NCBI GenBank assembly: GCA_002917075.1 | Contig: NTMA01000061.1 | Location: forward strand, 1-64,000 | Origin: Hawksworthiomyces lignivorus | Taxonomy: Eukaryota > Ascomycota > Sordariomycetes > Ophiostomatales > Ophiostomataceae | Direction: 5' to 3' | DNA length: 64,000 nt | In this document: positions 19,948-28,752 of the stretch, piece by piece | Numbering within the stretch: the stretch's first letter is position 1 | Layout of the letters: each line of letters begins with the position of its first letter | Position numbers and translations under genes: made by a program | The notes under the pieces: generated by a model | What the model was told of the DNA's origin: nothing | The model's database searches: none | Seen by the model: only the letters and a program-made list of their open reading frames with translations

Positions 19948-22737
19948 TCATTCGTCCGTTTTTTGTAGTAAATATGTAAGCAGTTGTTGTGATGCAAGCC
20001 GGTCAGGGTCATCTTCGGCAAGCGTTGCTTCCTCAATCCTTGCAATGTGTTCTAGTAATGCAATAGCTTTTTTAATTTGATTATCGTCCTGATAAGCTAA
20101 AGCGAGGTTATGCTCTGATGTGAGCCGGTCAGGATGGTCTTCAGCAAGCGATGTTTCTCGAACCGCTACAACGTGTTCTAGTAATGCAATAGCTTTTTTA
20201 ATTTGATCATCGTCCTGGTAAGCCACAGCGAGGTAATGCTGTGATGCGAGCCGGTCAGGATGGTCTTTGGTGAGCGTTGTTTCTCGAATTGTTACAACAT
20301 GTTCTAGTATTGTAATAGCTTTTTTAATTTGATTATCGTCCTTGTAAGCTGCAGCGAGGCCATGCTGTGATGCGAGTCGGCTAGGGCGATCTTCGGCGAG
20401 CGTTGTTTCTTCAATCGCTACAACGTGTTCTAGTAATGCAATAGCTTTTTTAAGTTGTTTATCGCCCTGGTAAGCTATAGCGAGGTTGTGCTGTGATGCG
20501 AGTCGGTCAGGGTGGTCTTCGGCCAACAATGTCTCTCGGATCCTTACAAGGTTCTCTAGAAGCGCAACTGCCTTCTTGACATGTCCATTGTCTTGATAGG
20601 CAATGGCGAGGCTTTGTTGTGATTCGAGCCGATCAGGGTGGTCTTCGGCGAAATGACTGTCCCTCCATTGGCAAACCTCTTCCAAATGTGTCATAAATTC
20701 TTTCATCCGTCCATCGACTCCCAAACATCGCCCAACCCAAAAACATAGCTCGTATGTTTCCTCTATATCTTGTTTTTGTTGTAATATCTTGGAAGCATGA
20801 GGAAGATACTCTCTCCACAGCTCACGATTCGCATAATGGTCTTTTGGGAAAATCGTCGCAAGATGTCGAGTTGCCTTTTCCATCGTCGTTGTTGTGAGGC
20901 CCTCTCTTTGAACCCAGATCCGTGCCGCCAAGTGCACGAGACTGTGCATATCAAATATCTTGCTATCCCCACGTCTGGTCAGAAAGGCATACGCACATAA
21001 CGTGCCGATTGCAGTTACCAGTTGTGTTGTCGACTGAAAGCTTGGCAATATCGACTGAGGTATTCCCTTTGGCTCAATACATGACAGAAAGAATAACAGC
21101 TCGGCAGCAGCGTTGTTGGACTCGCGGATCTGCTTGAAAGAGAGGAGCCAGGTTGTCGCTACCGCGTTCTGTGACTCTTGGTACCGGCTGCTGTCGGGGA
21201 ATTCTTCACTCAGCAGGTCAACTGTGTCTTGTTCAGTGCCGTTCAGTAGCTCCAAGTACTCTGCAATTGACAACTGCATTATGTTGATATAGGCCGCCGC
21301 TTGTGTGATTGCCAAGGGAAGACAGGTGAGTTGGCGTAGTAGTGTTGTCGTTAAATCTTCGTCAGAAAGTAAATTTTCTTGAATTATCGATTCCTTCCAG
21401 AGGGTTTTCGCATCTTGTAGATCCATTTCAAATAAGTCGAACACGTTGCTTCGTGCTACTAATGCAGCAACCTTGCGAGATCTTGTCGTGAACAAGATGA
21501 GGCCTTGCTCGCTGCTTGGAAGATACTTGCTGATGCCGCCGGGCCTGTCCGAGCTCCCGAATAGCAGCTCGGCATCGTCTGCATTGTCCACGACAAGAAA
21601 CCACTTCCCGGCTGCCTCCGAGCTCAGATGCCGCCGCACCGCTTCTCTCGGGTCTTCGTTGTCCGCAGTTCTCTGGATATCAATCTTCCTCGCAATTTCC
21701 GTACATGCTTGCTCAAAACTCGCATTGCTCAACGCCGGTATCCAGAAGACGGAATACTCGGCCATGCTCTCTTTCACCCAATACGCCATCTGCAGAGCAA
21801 CTTGTGTCTTGCCAACACCGCCCAGCCCAACAATCGCAACGCGTTGGCTCTGTATCTGGTGTCCCTTGAAAAGCGCCATATGCAGCCTTTTGAGCTCCGA
21901 TTCACGGCCGGTAAAGGCGGGATTTCGTTCGAATGGCACTGTCCAAGTGCCCTTTTTAGCTGGGAGCGGTTCAGTGAATATACCTCCATTGTCAGGCGTT
22001 TCGATGCGGTTTTTAGCTTCGGCGATTTCTCTTTTAAGTCGACCCACTGCGTGTGCTTTTCCTTCGCCGTATATAAGTGGCATGAAAATGTCGAAAATAC
22101 CAAGAAGACAGTACGCCCAGTCTTCCTCACGTGTGGTCTGCCGCCTCTCTGCCCATTTGAAGCGTTCGTCGACATTAAACTGGGAAAGGGGCTTTCCTTG
22201 AAGAGCCGGGAGAGAAATTCCTGTTATCTCATGGATCTGTCGCTCGAGAGATTTCTTACTGCCAAGCCGCTGGCCCTCTTTCGCAAAGAACTCGACCGAC
22301 GCCGGCGCTATGAGCTCTTGAAGCGTCCAGCCTCGTGTAAACCATTTGCTCGACCGAAAAGCCGGCTCCCACGAGGGCTGGGACTGATCAGCGGTAATCG
22401 AAACATCAGACAGGTACACATAGCATCGAGCTGCATCGCGGTACCATCGAAACATGGAATTTATCGATGCCTGGATCTCGTCACTAGTCGACTTGTCGAT
22501 GCAGCAAGTGTCCACCCAAAAGAATCGGAGGCCGTCACGTCTTGCTTGTTCTGCGCAAAACTCGAGCTTCTTGTAGCCAGCCTTTTCTTTGCCGGTACCG
22601 TCGATCAAATCCCTATAGGTGACCTCTTCGGTATTGGGTCCCCACCTGTGCGATAGGATGGCGTAAAGTGGGATATTGCTGATCAGCTCCCCAGTCAAGC
22701 TAAGCTCGCCATTAGGGCCGCATTCTAGAAGTCGCAT
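19948..22737 (-). CDS. HET / NB-ARC / TPR NLR-like protein
   Basis: Intronless, 929 residues. The N-terminal HET domain has YAILSHRWG at about 25-33, YKKLEFCAEQA near 55-65, FFWVDTCCIDK near 72-82 and RGWTLQELIAP near 135-145. The central NB-ARC ATPase has a P-loop GLGGVGKT (304-311), Walker B FLVVDN (about 380-385), FTTRS (416-420) and LPLA (473-476). From about 690 the C-terminus is a run of 42-residue TPR units, each centred on DHPDRLASQHNLAxAYQ. Known HET-NB-ARC proteins act in heterokaryon incompatibility: the repeats sense a partner, the NB-ARC oligomerises and HET triggers cell death. That role is inferred here. All nucleotide-binding motifs and the HET core look intact, so it is probably functional. 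Codon use is visibly more A/T-rich than in the housekeeping neighbours. I know of no named orthologue. Confidence 0.93.
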   Translation of the reverse strand: MRLLECGPNGELSLTGELISNIPLYAILSHRWGPNTEEVTYRDLIDGTGKEKAGYKKLEFCAEQARRDGLRFFWVDTCCIDKSTSDEIQASINSMFRWYRDAARCYVYLSDVSITADQSQPSWEPAFRSSKWFTRGWTLQELIAPASVEFFAKEGQRLGSKKSLERQIHEITGISLPALQGKPLSQFNVDERFKWAERRQTTREEDWAYCLLGIFDIFMPLIYGEGKAHAVGRLKREIAEAKNRIETPDNGGIFTEPLPAKKGTWTVPFERNPAFTGRESELKRLHMALFKGHQIQSQRVAIVGLGGVGKTQVALQMAYWVKESMAEYSVFWIPALSNASFEQACTEIARKIDIQRTADNEDPREAVRRHLSSEAAGKWFLVVDNADDAELLFGSSDRPGGISKYLPSSEQGLILFTTRSRKVAALVARSNVFDLFEMDLQDAKTLWKESIIQENLLSDEDLTTTLLRQLTCLPLAITQAAAYINIMQLSIAEYLELLNGTEQDTVDLLSEEFPDSSRYQESQNAVATTWLLSFKQIRESNNAAAELLFFLSCIEPKGIPQSILPSFQSTTQLVTAIGTLCAYAFLTRRGDSKIFDMHSLVHLAARIWVQREGLTTTTMEKATRHLATIFPKDHYANRELWREYLPHASKILQQKQDIEETYELCFWVGRCLGVDGRMKEFMTHLEEVCQWRDSHFAEDHPDRLESQQSLAIAYQDNGHVKKAVALLENLVRIRETLLAEDHPDRLASQHNLAIAYQGDKQLKKAIALLEHVVAIEETTLAEDRPSRLASQHGLAAAYKDDNQIKKAITILEHVVTIRETTLTKDHPDRLASQHYLAVAYQDDDQIKKAIALLEHVVAVRETSLAEDHPDRLTSEHNLALAYQDDNQIKKAIALLEHIARIEEATLAEDDPDRLASQQLLTYLLQKTDE
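19997..20655 (-). repeat. 126-bp tandem repeats encoding TPR units
   Basis: The word AGCCGGTCAGG, or a close variant, recurs at 19997, 20123, 20249, 20375, 20501 and 20627, exactly 126 bp apart. It marks six registers of a 42-residue TPR unit in the NLR. Neighbouring units are close at the DNA level, including silent positions, which suggests recent unequal exchange or concerted evolution. Confidence 0.92.
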
Positions 22738-23297
22738 GGCGGGCTGGCTTCATCATCGGATGAGGTCGGGCGGGAGCTGGAAAAAAAATCGCTATAGAAC
22801 TCGATGTCGGTATTTGGAGAAGGGAAGGCCTGAAAGCAGCAGAAGAATCATTGTGTCAGCTGGAAGCTGTGGTCATTAATGTAAGGCTGAAAGCACCGTC
22901 CGTGCGTGGGGCTCAACGTCGGGAGACTGAGGCTGTGGCTGGTTTCTCGGGAAGTCCCACTTTTGGTGGCCTCCCAGAAAGCCACTTGAGCTATGAGCTA
23001 ACCCCACAGCCCTTAGAATAGTTCACTAAAAAATTAGCGACACCCATTTTGCTTTTTACTGTCTAATACGGCGTAATGGAGCAATGAGACTTGTTTCAGG
23101 GGACCGGCCCTAGCGTAGCAGTCTAAATTCAGCACTTATATGGCACTTTCAGAGCTAAATGTTCACAACTCGATATTGTCTCTAAACCCAAGTTGCACAC
23201 CTTTAGAACCTGTGTCTCTTCTTTGCCTTTTCCCAGATGCGTTTATCCTTCAATAATTACACAAATAGTTATACAAATACACGCCACTGCCTATGCA
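22738..23297. promoter_or_regulatory. NLR upstream region
   Basis: A 560-bp gap between the NLR start and the stop of the next minus-strand gene. It should carry the NLR promoter and the 3' UTR of the upstream gene. No gene, clear TATA box or repeat could be supported. Confidence 0.45.
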
Positions 23298-24729
23298 CTA
23301 CCATAATCCGGCCCACTGCGCCGCCGCCCAGCCGGCTGCAAAGGTAGCCACCGGCATGGTCACGGCGACGCCGGCCACGACGGGCGGCGGGAAGTGGCTG
23401 ATCATCTCGTAGCCCTCCATCCACCAGCGGCGCGTGAGGTTGAGGCGCCCTACGCGAAGGTGGCAGATCTCGCGGCGCGCGAGTCCAGGGGCGCCTGGCC
23501 TCTGCTCCTTTGCGCTGCCCTTCTTGGTCGTCCTGATCTCGATCTCTTGTCGTACATCTTCGTCTTCGTCGTTGTCGTCTTCTGCTGCCGCCTTTGCTAT
23601 TTCTTCCACCTCTGCATCTCCCACGTCCTCCCACTCGTCGTATGCGACGAACTTCCCCGCAGCGTTGCGCCGGATCTCGGGCGATGCCCGGGGAGCCACT
23701 TTGCTGGTCTCTTCTAGACTTTACGACCTGTTGGATCAGCCGGAGGTTAAACGACTTGCTGGAGAAGGGGTTGCGTCCCATAAGGGAAGAAGGTATTAGT
23801 GTCAACAAAAAAAGAAGGAAAAAAACTTACACCAGAGTCAGGCAGATGTCGCCGCGGACCTTGGACTTGAGCTGCAGCTCGACGTCTAGGTCGAGGCCGA
23901 TCTGGAGCGACGGCCCGCGGGACCGGCGGGCGCGGTTGATCACGGCAGAGGGCGACTTGCCTGTCTTCTTCTTATTCTGGCCCCTCTGGCCGCGCTTTGC
24001 GGGCGGCGACGCGGCGGTAGATGAGGTGGTGTCGGGCACGGCCGCGCAGGCTGCCTGCGCCTTGGGCTGGGCCTTGGGCTGAGCCTTTGGCTTCTCGTCG
24101 ACGCCCCGGGGCGCTCGGGTGGCGGGCTTGGGCGGCGGTCTGCTCTTCTCCAGGCTCGGCGGGACCGAGTCGGCCTCGGACGGCGCGATCGACGGCGCGC
24201 TGCCGCGGTTCCGTCTCCGCCGGCGGCGACTACCACCGCCATTCCCGCCGGTACCACTATTATTTGCACTTGCATTTGCGCCAGCGCCCGCAGGGGCGCA
24301 GTTCCGCGGCGGCGCTACGCTGGCGCCGACGCTGCTGTAGACGCTGCTGCCGCTCATGCTGGTGGCGCTGGTGTCGCTGCGGTTGCCCCGGCTGCGGGTG
24401 CTGATGGACGAGCGGCTGTCGTCGTCGTCGTCGTCGAAGTCGCCGACGGTCGTGCTAGAGCAGGTGGAGGCGGCATCGTCGTCGACGTCGTCGTCCACAG
24501 ACGGCGCCGGCACATGCACAGGCACAGGCGTGGTCGCGGCTGCTCCTGGCCCCTGGATCAGCTCGTCCAGGATGTCGCCTTCATCATAGTCGGTAAAGCT
24601 GTGGCTGCCGTTCTGGTCGGTGCCGTCGGCTATCTGACTGCTACCGCTTCTGTTCAAAGAAAACGTCGACGCTGTCGGTGTTGACCGATCATTGAAGCGT
24701 CGGTTGAGAAGGACGAGACTAGGCGCCAT
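23298..24729 (-). CDS. hypothetical acidic/low-complexity protein with hydrophobic C-terminal tail
   Basis: Function not recognised. Two exons, 24729-23831 and 23703-23298, give about 434 residues. The N-terminus is Ser/Asp-rich with a poly-Asp run; a poly-Arg patch and Lys/Pro/Ala-rich repeats (KAQPKAQPKAQ) follow. A short ordered-looking segment, LQIGLDLDVELQLKSKVRGD, sits just before the intron, and after it comes an acidic stretch with DEWEDVGDAEVEEIAK. The last 25 residues are Val/Ala/Gly/Trp-rich and could be a tail anchor. Splicing to GACCAG|CAAAGTGGC was chosen because it alone links the ordered segment to the acidic frame. An upstream frame extension was dropped in favour of the ATG at MAPSLVLL. 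The patterned segment suggests a conserved fungal family, but I cannot name it. Confidence 0.7.
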
Positions 24730-25573
24730 TTTTTCCTCGAAGCCGTAGGAAAATGAGCAGCAGTAGAAAGACAAAAGTGCAGGCGAATCCGTACTAGTAA
24801 CCCACAAACAAGGTCAATTACCTGGGAATTAAGACCTATAGACCTGTAAAGGAGAGAGAGCTTAGACACGAGAAGAGAGGAAGAAAAGAAATAAGAACTG
24901 AATGGGCCATAAAAGACCCGTCTTAAAGCTGATCGACCCTTCTTATGCCCTCTTCCCTTTCTATTTCTTCCTTCGACATCTTCTTGATCTGCTTCTCGAA
25001 ACACATGTCACGTGCAGAGATTGTAGCATTGCTCAATTGACATGGGCAAGCTTTGACGCAAAACGACATCCCCCATCGTACGATCGTAAGATATTCTTCC
25101 TCAGATTGGCATCTTGGGTAGGCAAAATATGAAACGGGATAAAACGTCCAACCACGGTCTCCGTCAAAAGATCCAATTTTGTTCCAATCTTTCTTCGCGT
25201 AGCATTTCTCCTTCTTGAGCTCAACGTCTGAAGTTTATAAAAATTTCAACGAGAACGAGAGCTGCCAATGAGGTGCCCACAATTCAAACGACGACAAGAA
25301 GCTCCTGTTGTTCCATTGCTCCAGTCTGCCCCTGCCCCTACCTCCTTATCGAACCATCTCAACCCAGCTTCCACAACACCCTGCATACGAGTACGAGTAC
25401 AAAGGAAAGCCAATCCTGTTCTGTAGAAGCTATCTTTTGGAGCTTGTGCCTGTGATGCTTTCGTCCGTGATGCTGCTGTCTGTGATGTCGCCGCTTCTGC
25501 TTTTCCGTCGTGCTATGACTTGAGCACCTACATGTTGGCAGCTACCATTTAGCCTCGCAACGGGGCTGGCAGC
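24730..25573. other. gene-poor spacer
   Basis: The upstream region of the hypothetical gene, with only short unconvincing frames. Around 25380-25500 short imperfect GTGATGCT-type repeats occur. No promoter element could be fixed. Confidence 0.4.
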
Positions 25574-25859
25574 CTACGCCCGTTCTTCCACAGCCGCCGC
25601 ACGCCATAGTACGTCAAGGTCGCCATCACCGCCAATAGGCGACCGGTCGGCTGTTCATGCTCGCCTCCGCAGCTGAGTCGTCGGACTCCCTCGCCTCGAA
25701 CGCCATTCTAGTCTGGATGTTGCCCGCGAGTTGAAAGAAACGGCCTGCACCGGCGTCCGGACCATGCGTCTCTACAAATAAGGCGTGGTGGTTGCGCGGG
25801 GTGCCGAGGCGCTCCAAGAGCAGCTCGCGGTAACATGAAGGCTCTTGAGCGGCCGCCAT
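25574..25859 (-). pseudogene. probable remnant of a small fungal protein gene
   Basis: An ATG frame from 25859 begins MAAAQEPSCYRELLLERLG and continues with NHHALFVETHG, then a segment like the IYHVIGNIQ stretch I associate with a family of small uncharacterised fungal proteins that have an NHHAxFVET core. The frame stops at 25626. A plausible continuation beginning PIGGDGDLDVLW is in the next frame and itself stops at 25574. The conserved C-terminal half of that family is not visible downstream. I read this as a frameshifted, truncated remnant. A real short protein of 77 residues, or an unseen intron, remains possible. Confidence 0.4.
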
Positions 25860-26559
25860 TGTAACTGGTGCAGAGCCATGGCGCAGTATACCAAGCGAGA
25901 GAGGTGACTAACAAAGCGGTACGAACTTGACCGAATTCAATTCATGCCTGGACAAAAGTGGAACCCTTTCATAACCTGGCATGAGTTGTCAACTCACTCT
26001 GTGAGGGACAAAGAGCCAAAGTTCCACAAACGAGGCACTACCGCAAGGCTGCGAGGCCAGCACATTGTCTTAACGCTAGCCACTCTTCTCTGCTCCGCGT
26101 AGAGCCAGCTCAGCTAATTATGTGGCTGTGAGATGTCGTAGGTGCAAAACGCATTTTTGTTTTTGACGGGTGTGAGATAACAGGGCCAATGTGCGGTGAC
26201 ATTGCCAGCCGAGTTTACAGGGCCAGCTCTTCAAGCATAGTTATTTTCGCAGATCATAACTTGAACTATGCTTTTCCAGATTGCCCTTATCTTCTCTCTT
26301 AATATATGTGACTACCAATACAGTCGATACGAGATCTTTGTTAGGCAACAACAACAGGATCGGCATTCTTCCCCTCTCCCAGAATGGCCGATTGCCCAAT
26401 GAGATAGATCCTTGAAGCCTTCCCTGGTAGAAGATGACAAAGTACAACAACGGCGCCGGTGGCGCTGGAGGACAAGCTTCACTTTTTGGGACTTCAGGTT
26501 GTGATCACCATTGAGCTGCCCTGCTGTCATTCTGCAGTGCTCTGCTCTGGTTCTCTGCA
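25860..26559. other. spacer upstream of GFA gene
   Basis: No gene supported. It includes the promoter of the plus-strand GFA protein and the 5' side of the small minus-strand remnant. Confidence 0.45.
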
Positions 26560-27744
26560 ATGGCTTCAGAAGCGGCCCCAGCGGCGCCGGCGACACGCAC
26601 GCTTATCGCCCAGTGCCACTGCAAGGCTGTCCACTTCTCCATCATCGTTCCCGTGGCTGCCCTGCCTCTCCGCGTCCACATGTGCGGCTGCTCGATCTGC
26701 CGCACCACCCACGGCAGCTACACTTGCTTCCACGCACCGCTACCGGCCGGCGTCGTCCCCGAGTTCATCGCACCCTCGACGCTGGCCTCCTGCCTCACCG
26801 GCTACCGGCACGCGCAGGCCGCCTCCACGCGCTACTTCTGCAAGACTTGCGGCTGCCACATTGGGGACGAGGACTGGGAAGCAGAGAGCGATGGTGCTAG
26901 TGCGAGTGCAGGCGACGACCCGCCGCCAGAGTGGCGCATCGCCTCGTCTATCTTCGGGCCGGGGCTGCACGACGAGGGCAGCCCTGACCAGGCCTTTTCG
27001 CTGCGCAGCCACGTGCTGACGGCGTCGGCGCCGAGCGGCTTCCACACCTGGCTGCCGCGCCTGAATGGCAGCGGTGGGGATGGCAAGCCGCTGCCGGCAT
27101 GGAACCCGCCAGCGGACGACCCGATGTTCAAGCTGGCCGCTGAGCCGTACGCGCCGACGGCGCCCGAGCACGACGCCGCCACGAGGCGCGAGGTGCTGCG
27201 CGCGGCCTGCCACTGCGGCGGCGTGAGCTTCACGGTTGGGCGGCCCGACGGGATGCCGGTGCCGGCGGGGTCGGAGCGCGGGGCCGGCACGCTGGCCGGC
27301 TCTGACCATGACCGCTGGGCCGCCGTGCTCGACACCTGCGACGACTGCCGGCTCGTCAGCGGGGCGCACGTCGTCGGCTGGGTCTCGGTGCCGCTGGCGC
27401 GCACGTCGCCGCGCGTGCCCGCCAGCTTCGCGTTTGGCACCCTGACCCGCTACGTCTCGTCCCCCGGCGTCCTGCGCGCCTTTTGCGGCGTCTGCGGCGC
27501 CACCGTCTTCTATGCCGCCGACAGCACCGATGACAATGACGACGGCGACCGCGTCGTCGATCTGGCCGCCGCCCTGCTGCGCGCGCCCGAGGGTGTCAGC
27601 GCCCACCGCTGGCTCCGCTGGCGCGGCGGCCGCATCGCCTGGCTCGACAGCGGCCGGCGCTACCACGCCGACTTTGCCGACAGCCTGCGCGACGGCTTCG
27701 CTGCCTGGGCCGTCGAGACCTACGGCGAGGCGTCCGAGTTTTAG
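26560..27744 (+). CDS. two-domain GFA (glutathione-dependent formaldehyde-activating-like / CENP-V) zinc protein
   Basis: Intronless, 394 residues. Two GFA folds are in tandem. The first has Cys19-x-Cys21, a CGCSICR site (Cys42/44/47) and CKTC (Cys94/97). The second has CHC (Cys217/219), CDDC (Cys260/263) and CGVC (Cys309/312). These are the zinc-ligand triplets of the family. Gfa of Paracoccus was proposed to speed S-hydroxymethylglutathione formation, but most fungal members have no proven substrate, so the activity here is unknown. Both zinc sets look complete, which argues against one domain being dead. A Gly/Ala/Pro-rich linker (about 110-210) joins the domains. The gene is very GC-rich and has long antisense shadow frames. 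It converges on the bHLH gene. Confidence 0.88.
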   Translation: MASEAAPAAPATRTLIAQCHCKAVHFSIIVPVAALPLRVHMCGCSICRTTHGSYTCFHAPLPAGVVPEFIAPSTLASCLTGYRHAQAASTRYFCKTCGCHIGDEDWEAESDGASASAGDDPPPEWRIASSIFGPGLHDEGSPDQAFSLRSHVLTASAPSGFHTWLPRLNGSGGDGKPLPAWNPPADDPMFKLAAEPYAPTAPEHDAATRREVLRAACHCGGVSFTVGRPDGMPVPAGSERGAGTLAGSDHDRWAAVLDTCDDCRLVSGAHVVGWVSVPLARTSPRVPASFAFGTLTRYVSSPGVLRAFCGVCGATVFYAADSTDDNDDGDRVVDLAAALLRAPEGVSAHRWLRWRGGRIAWLDSGRRYHADFADSLRDGFAAWAVETYGEASEF

Positions 27745-28752
27745 ATCAGCACGCAATGAGAGCTGGCATGTCTCCGCAGGTCTGTAAGTCTAGAACAGCC
27801 TGCCTCTTCAAAAGACAAGATCAAATTCCAAGGCCAAGGCCATACGAACAGTATTCCCCTTAGATCTCGTACACAGTGGAAATGCATGCGATAAACGCAG
27901 TTTTCATTGGTATGATTTTGTATGTGCTTCATACAGTTATGAATGTGATGCAGAAAAAAATACAATCAAGAGCTTCAGTTCGCATGTCTGCATGCCTGCT
28001 CTCTGTCTAAAGTGAAGCTCCCTTCAGTTGTGCCTCTTCTGTATCATTGCTATAGCCGGGGGCTATGAAAGAAAAAAGTAAATAGATAAAACAACAGTAG
28101 AAAAAATGCAAAATATGAAGCAAATAACCTCGCGGCTCTTTTCCTCTTAAAAGAGCCCTCATTTTTATATTCCACAAAATCGTGTTCTATCATTCCTTTG
28201 AGCCCCTGTTTTGATACCATTTGTCCCCTGCTGGAGACGAGAAAAAAAATTCTCACGTATCTGCTGTACCAATCCTGATCCTTTGTTTCTCGACCCGTCA
28301 TCGCTTTCACGCGTCTGCAAGCCGGTGCTGTAGTCTCCCGAGAGAGTCCATAGATGTGTGTTATGTAGTTGCGCCCGAAGCCGAGAATAGCTTTTGTCGT
28401 ATTCTCATTTCCGGACGCGGATAGGTTTGCCTCCTTGTAATACAAGGAGCGGGCGTGTGAAAGATGTGAAAATAAAGGGGGAAGCCCATTTGAAGGACCT
28501 CTCTGCCCCCGTTGAAGGAGTGTGTCGCCGCGGATGCAAGCCCTGGCCTCTCTCATCTGCTTTTCCTTTCTCATAATAGGCGCTCGTGCCTATGAAAAAC
28601 GATCTGCCGGCTCCACTTTCTTTTTTTCTAGACCAACCTTCCTCTTTGGGGAGTCGATCAAATTGTTTTGCTTTTCTTTTTATTCGTCTTTCATATTTTT
28701 TCGGTTGGGTTGGATTTGTCTTGTGCTGCTTGGCTATCCGCGAGAACCCGTC
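27745..28752. other. convergent spacer GFA / bHLH
   Basis: This 1 kb should contain the 3' UTRs of both neighbours. It is A+T-richer than the flanking exons, with T-rich stretches on the plus strand at 28615-28700. The minus-strand frame at 28050-28574 (174 codons) is low complexity with no domain and was not called. Confidence 0.5.

Noticed and set aside
21628..22656. 342-codon plus-strand frame antisense to the NLR
   Set aside because: Overlaps the HET and NB-ARC motifs of the real gene; no domain of its own.
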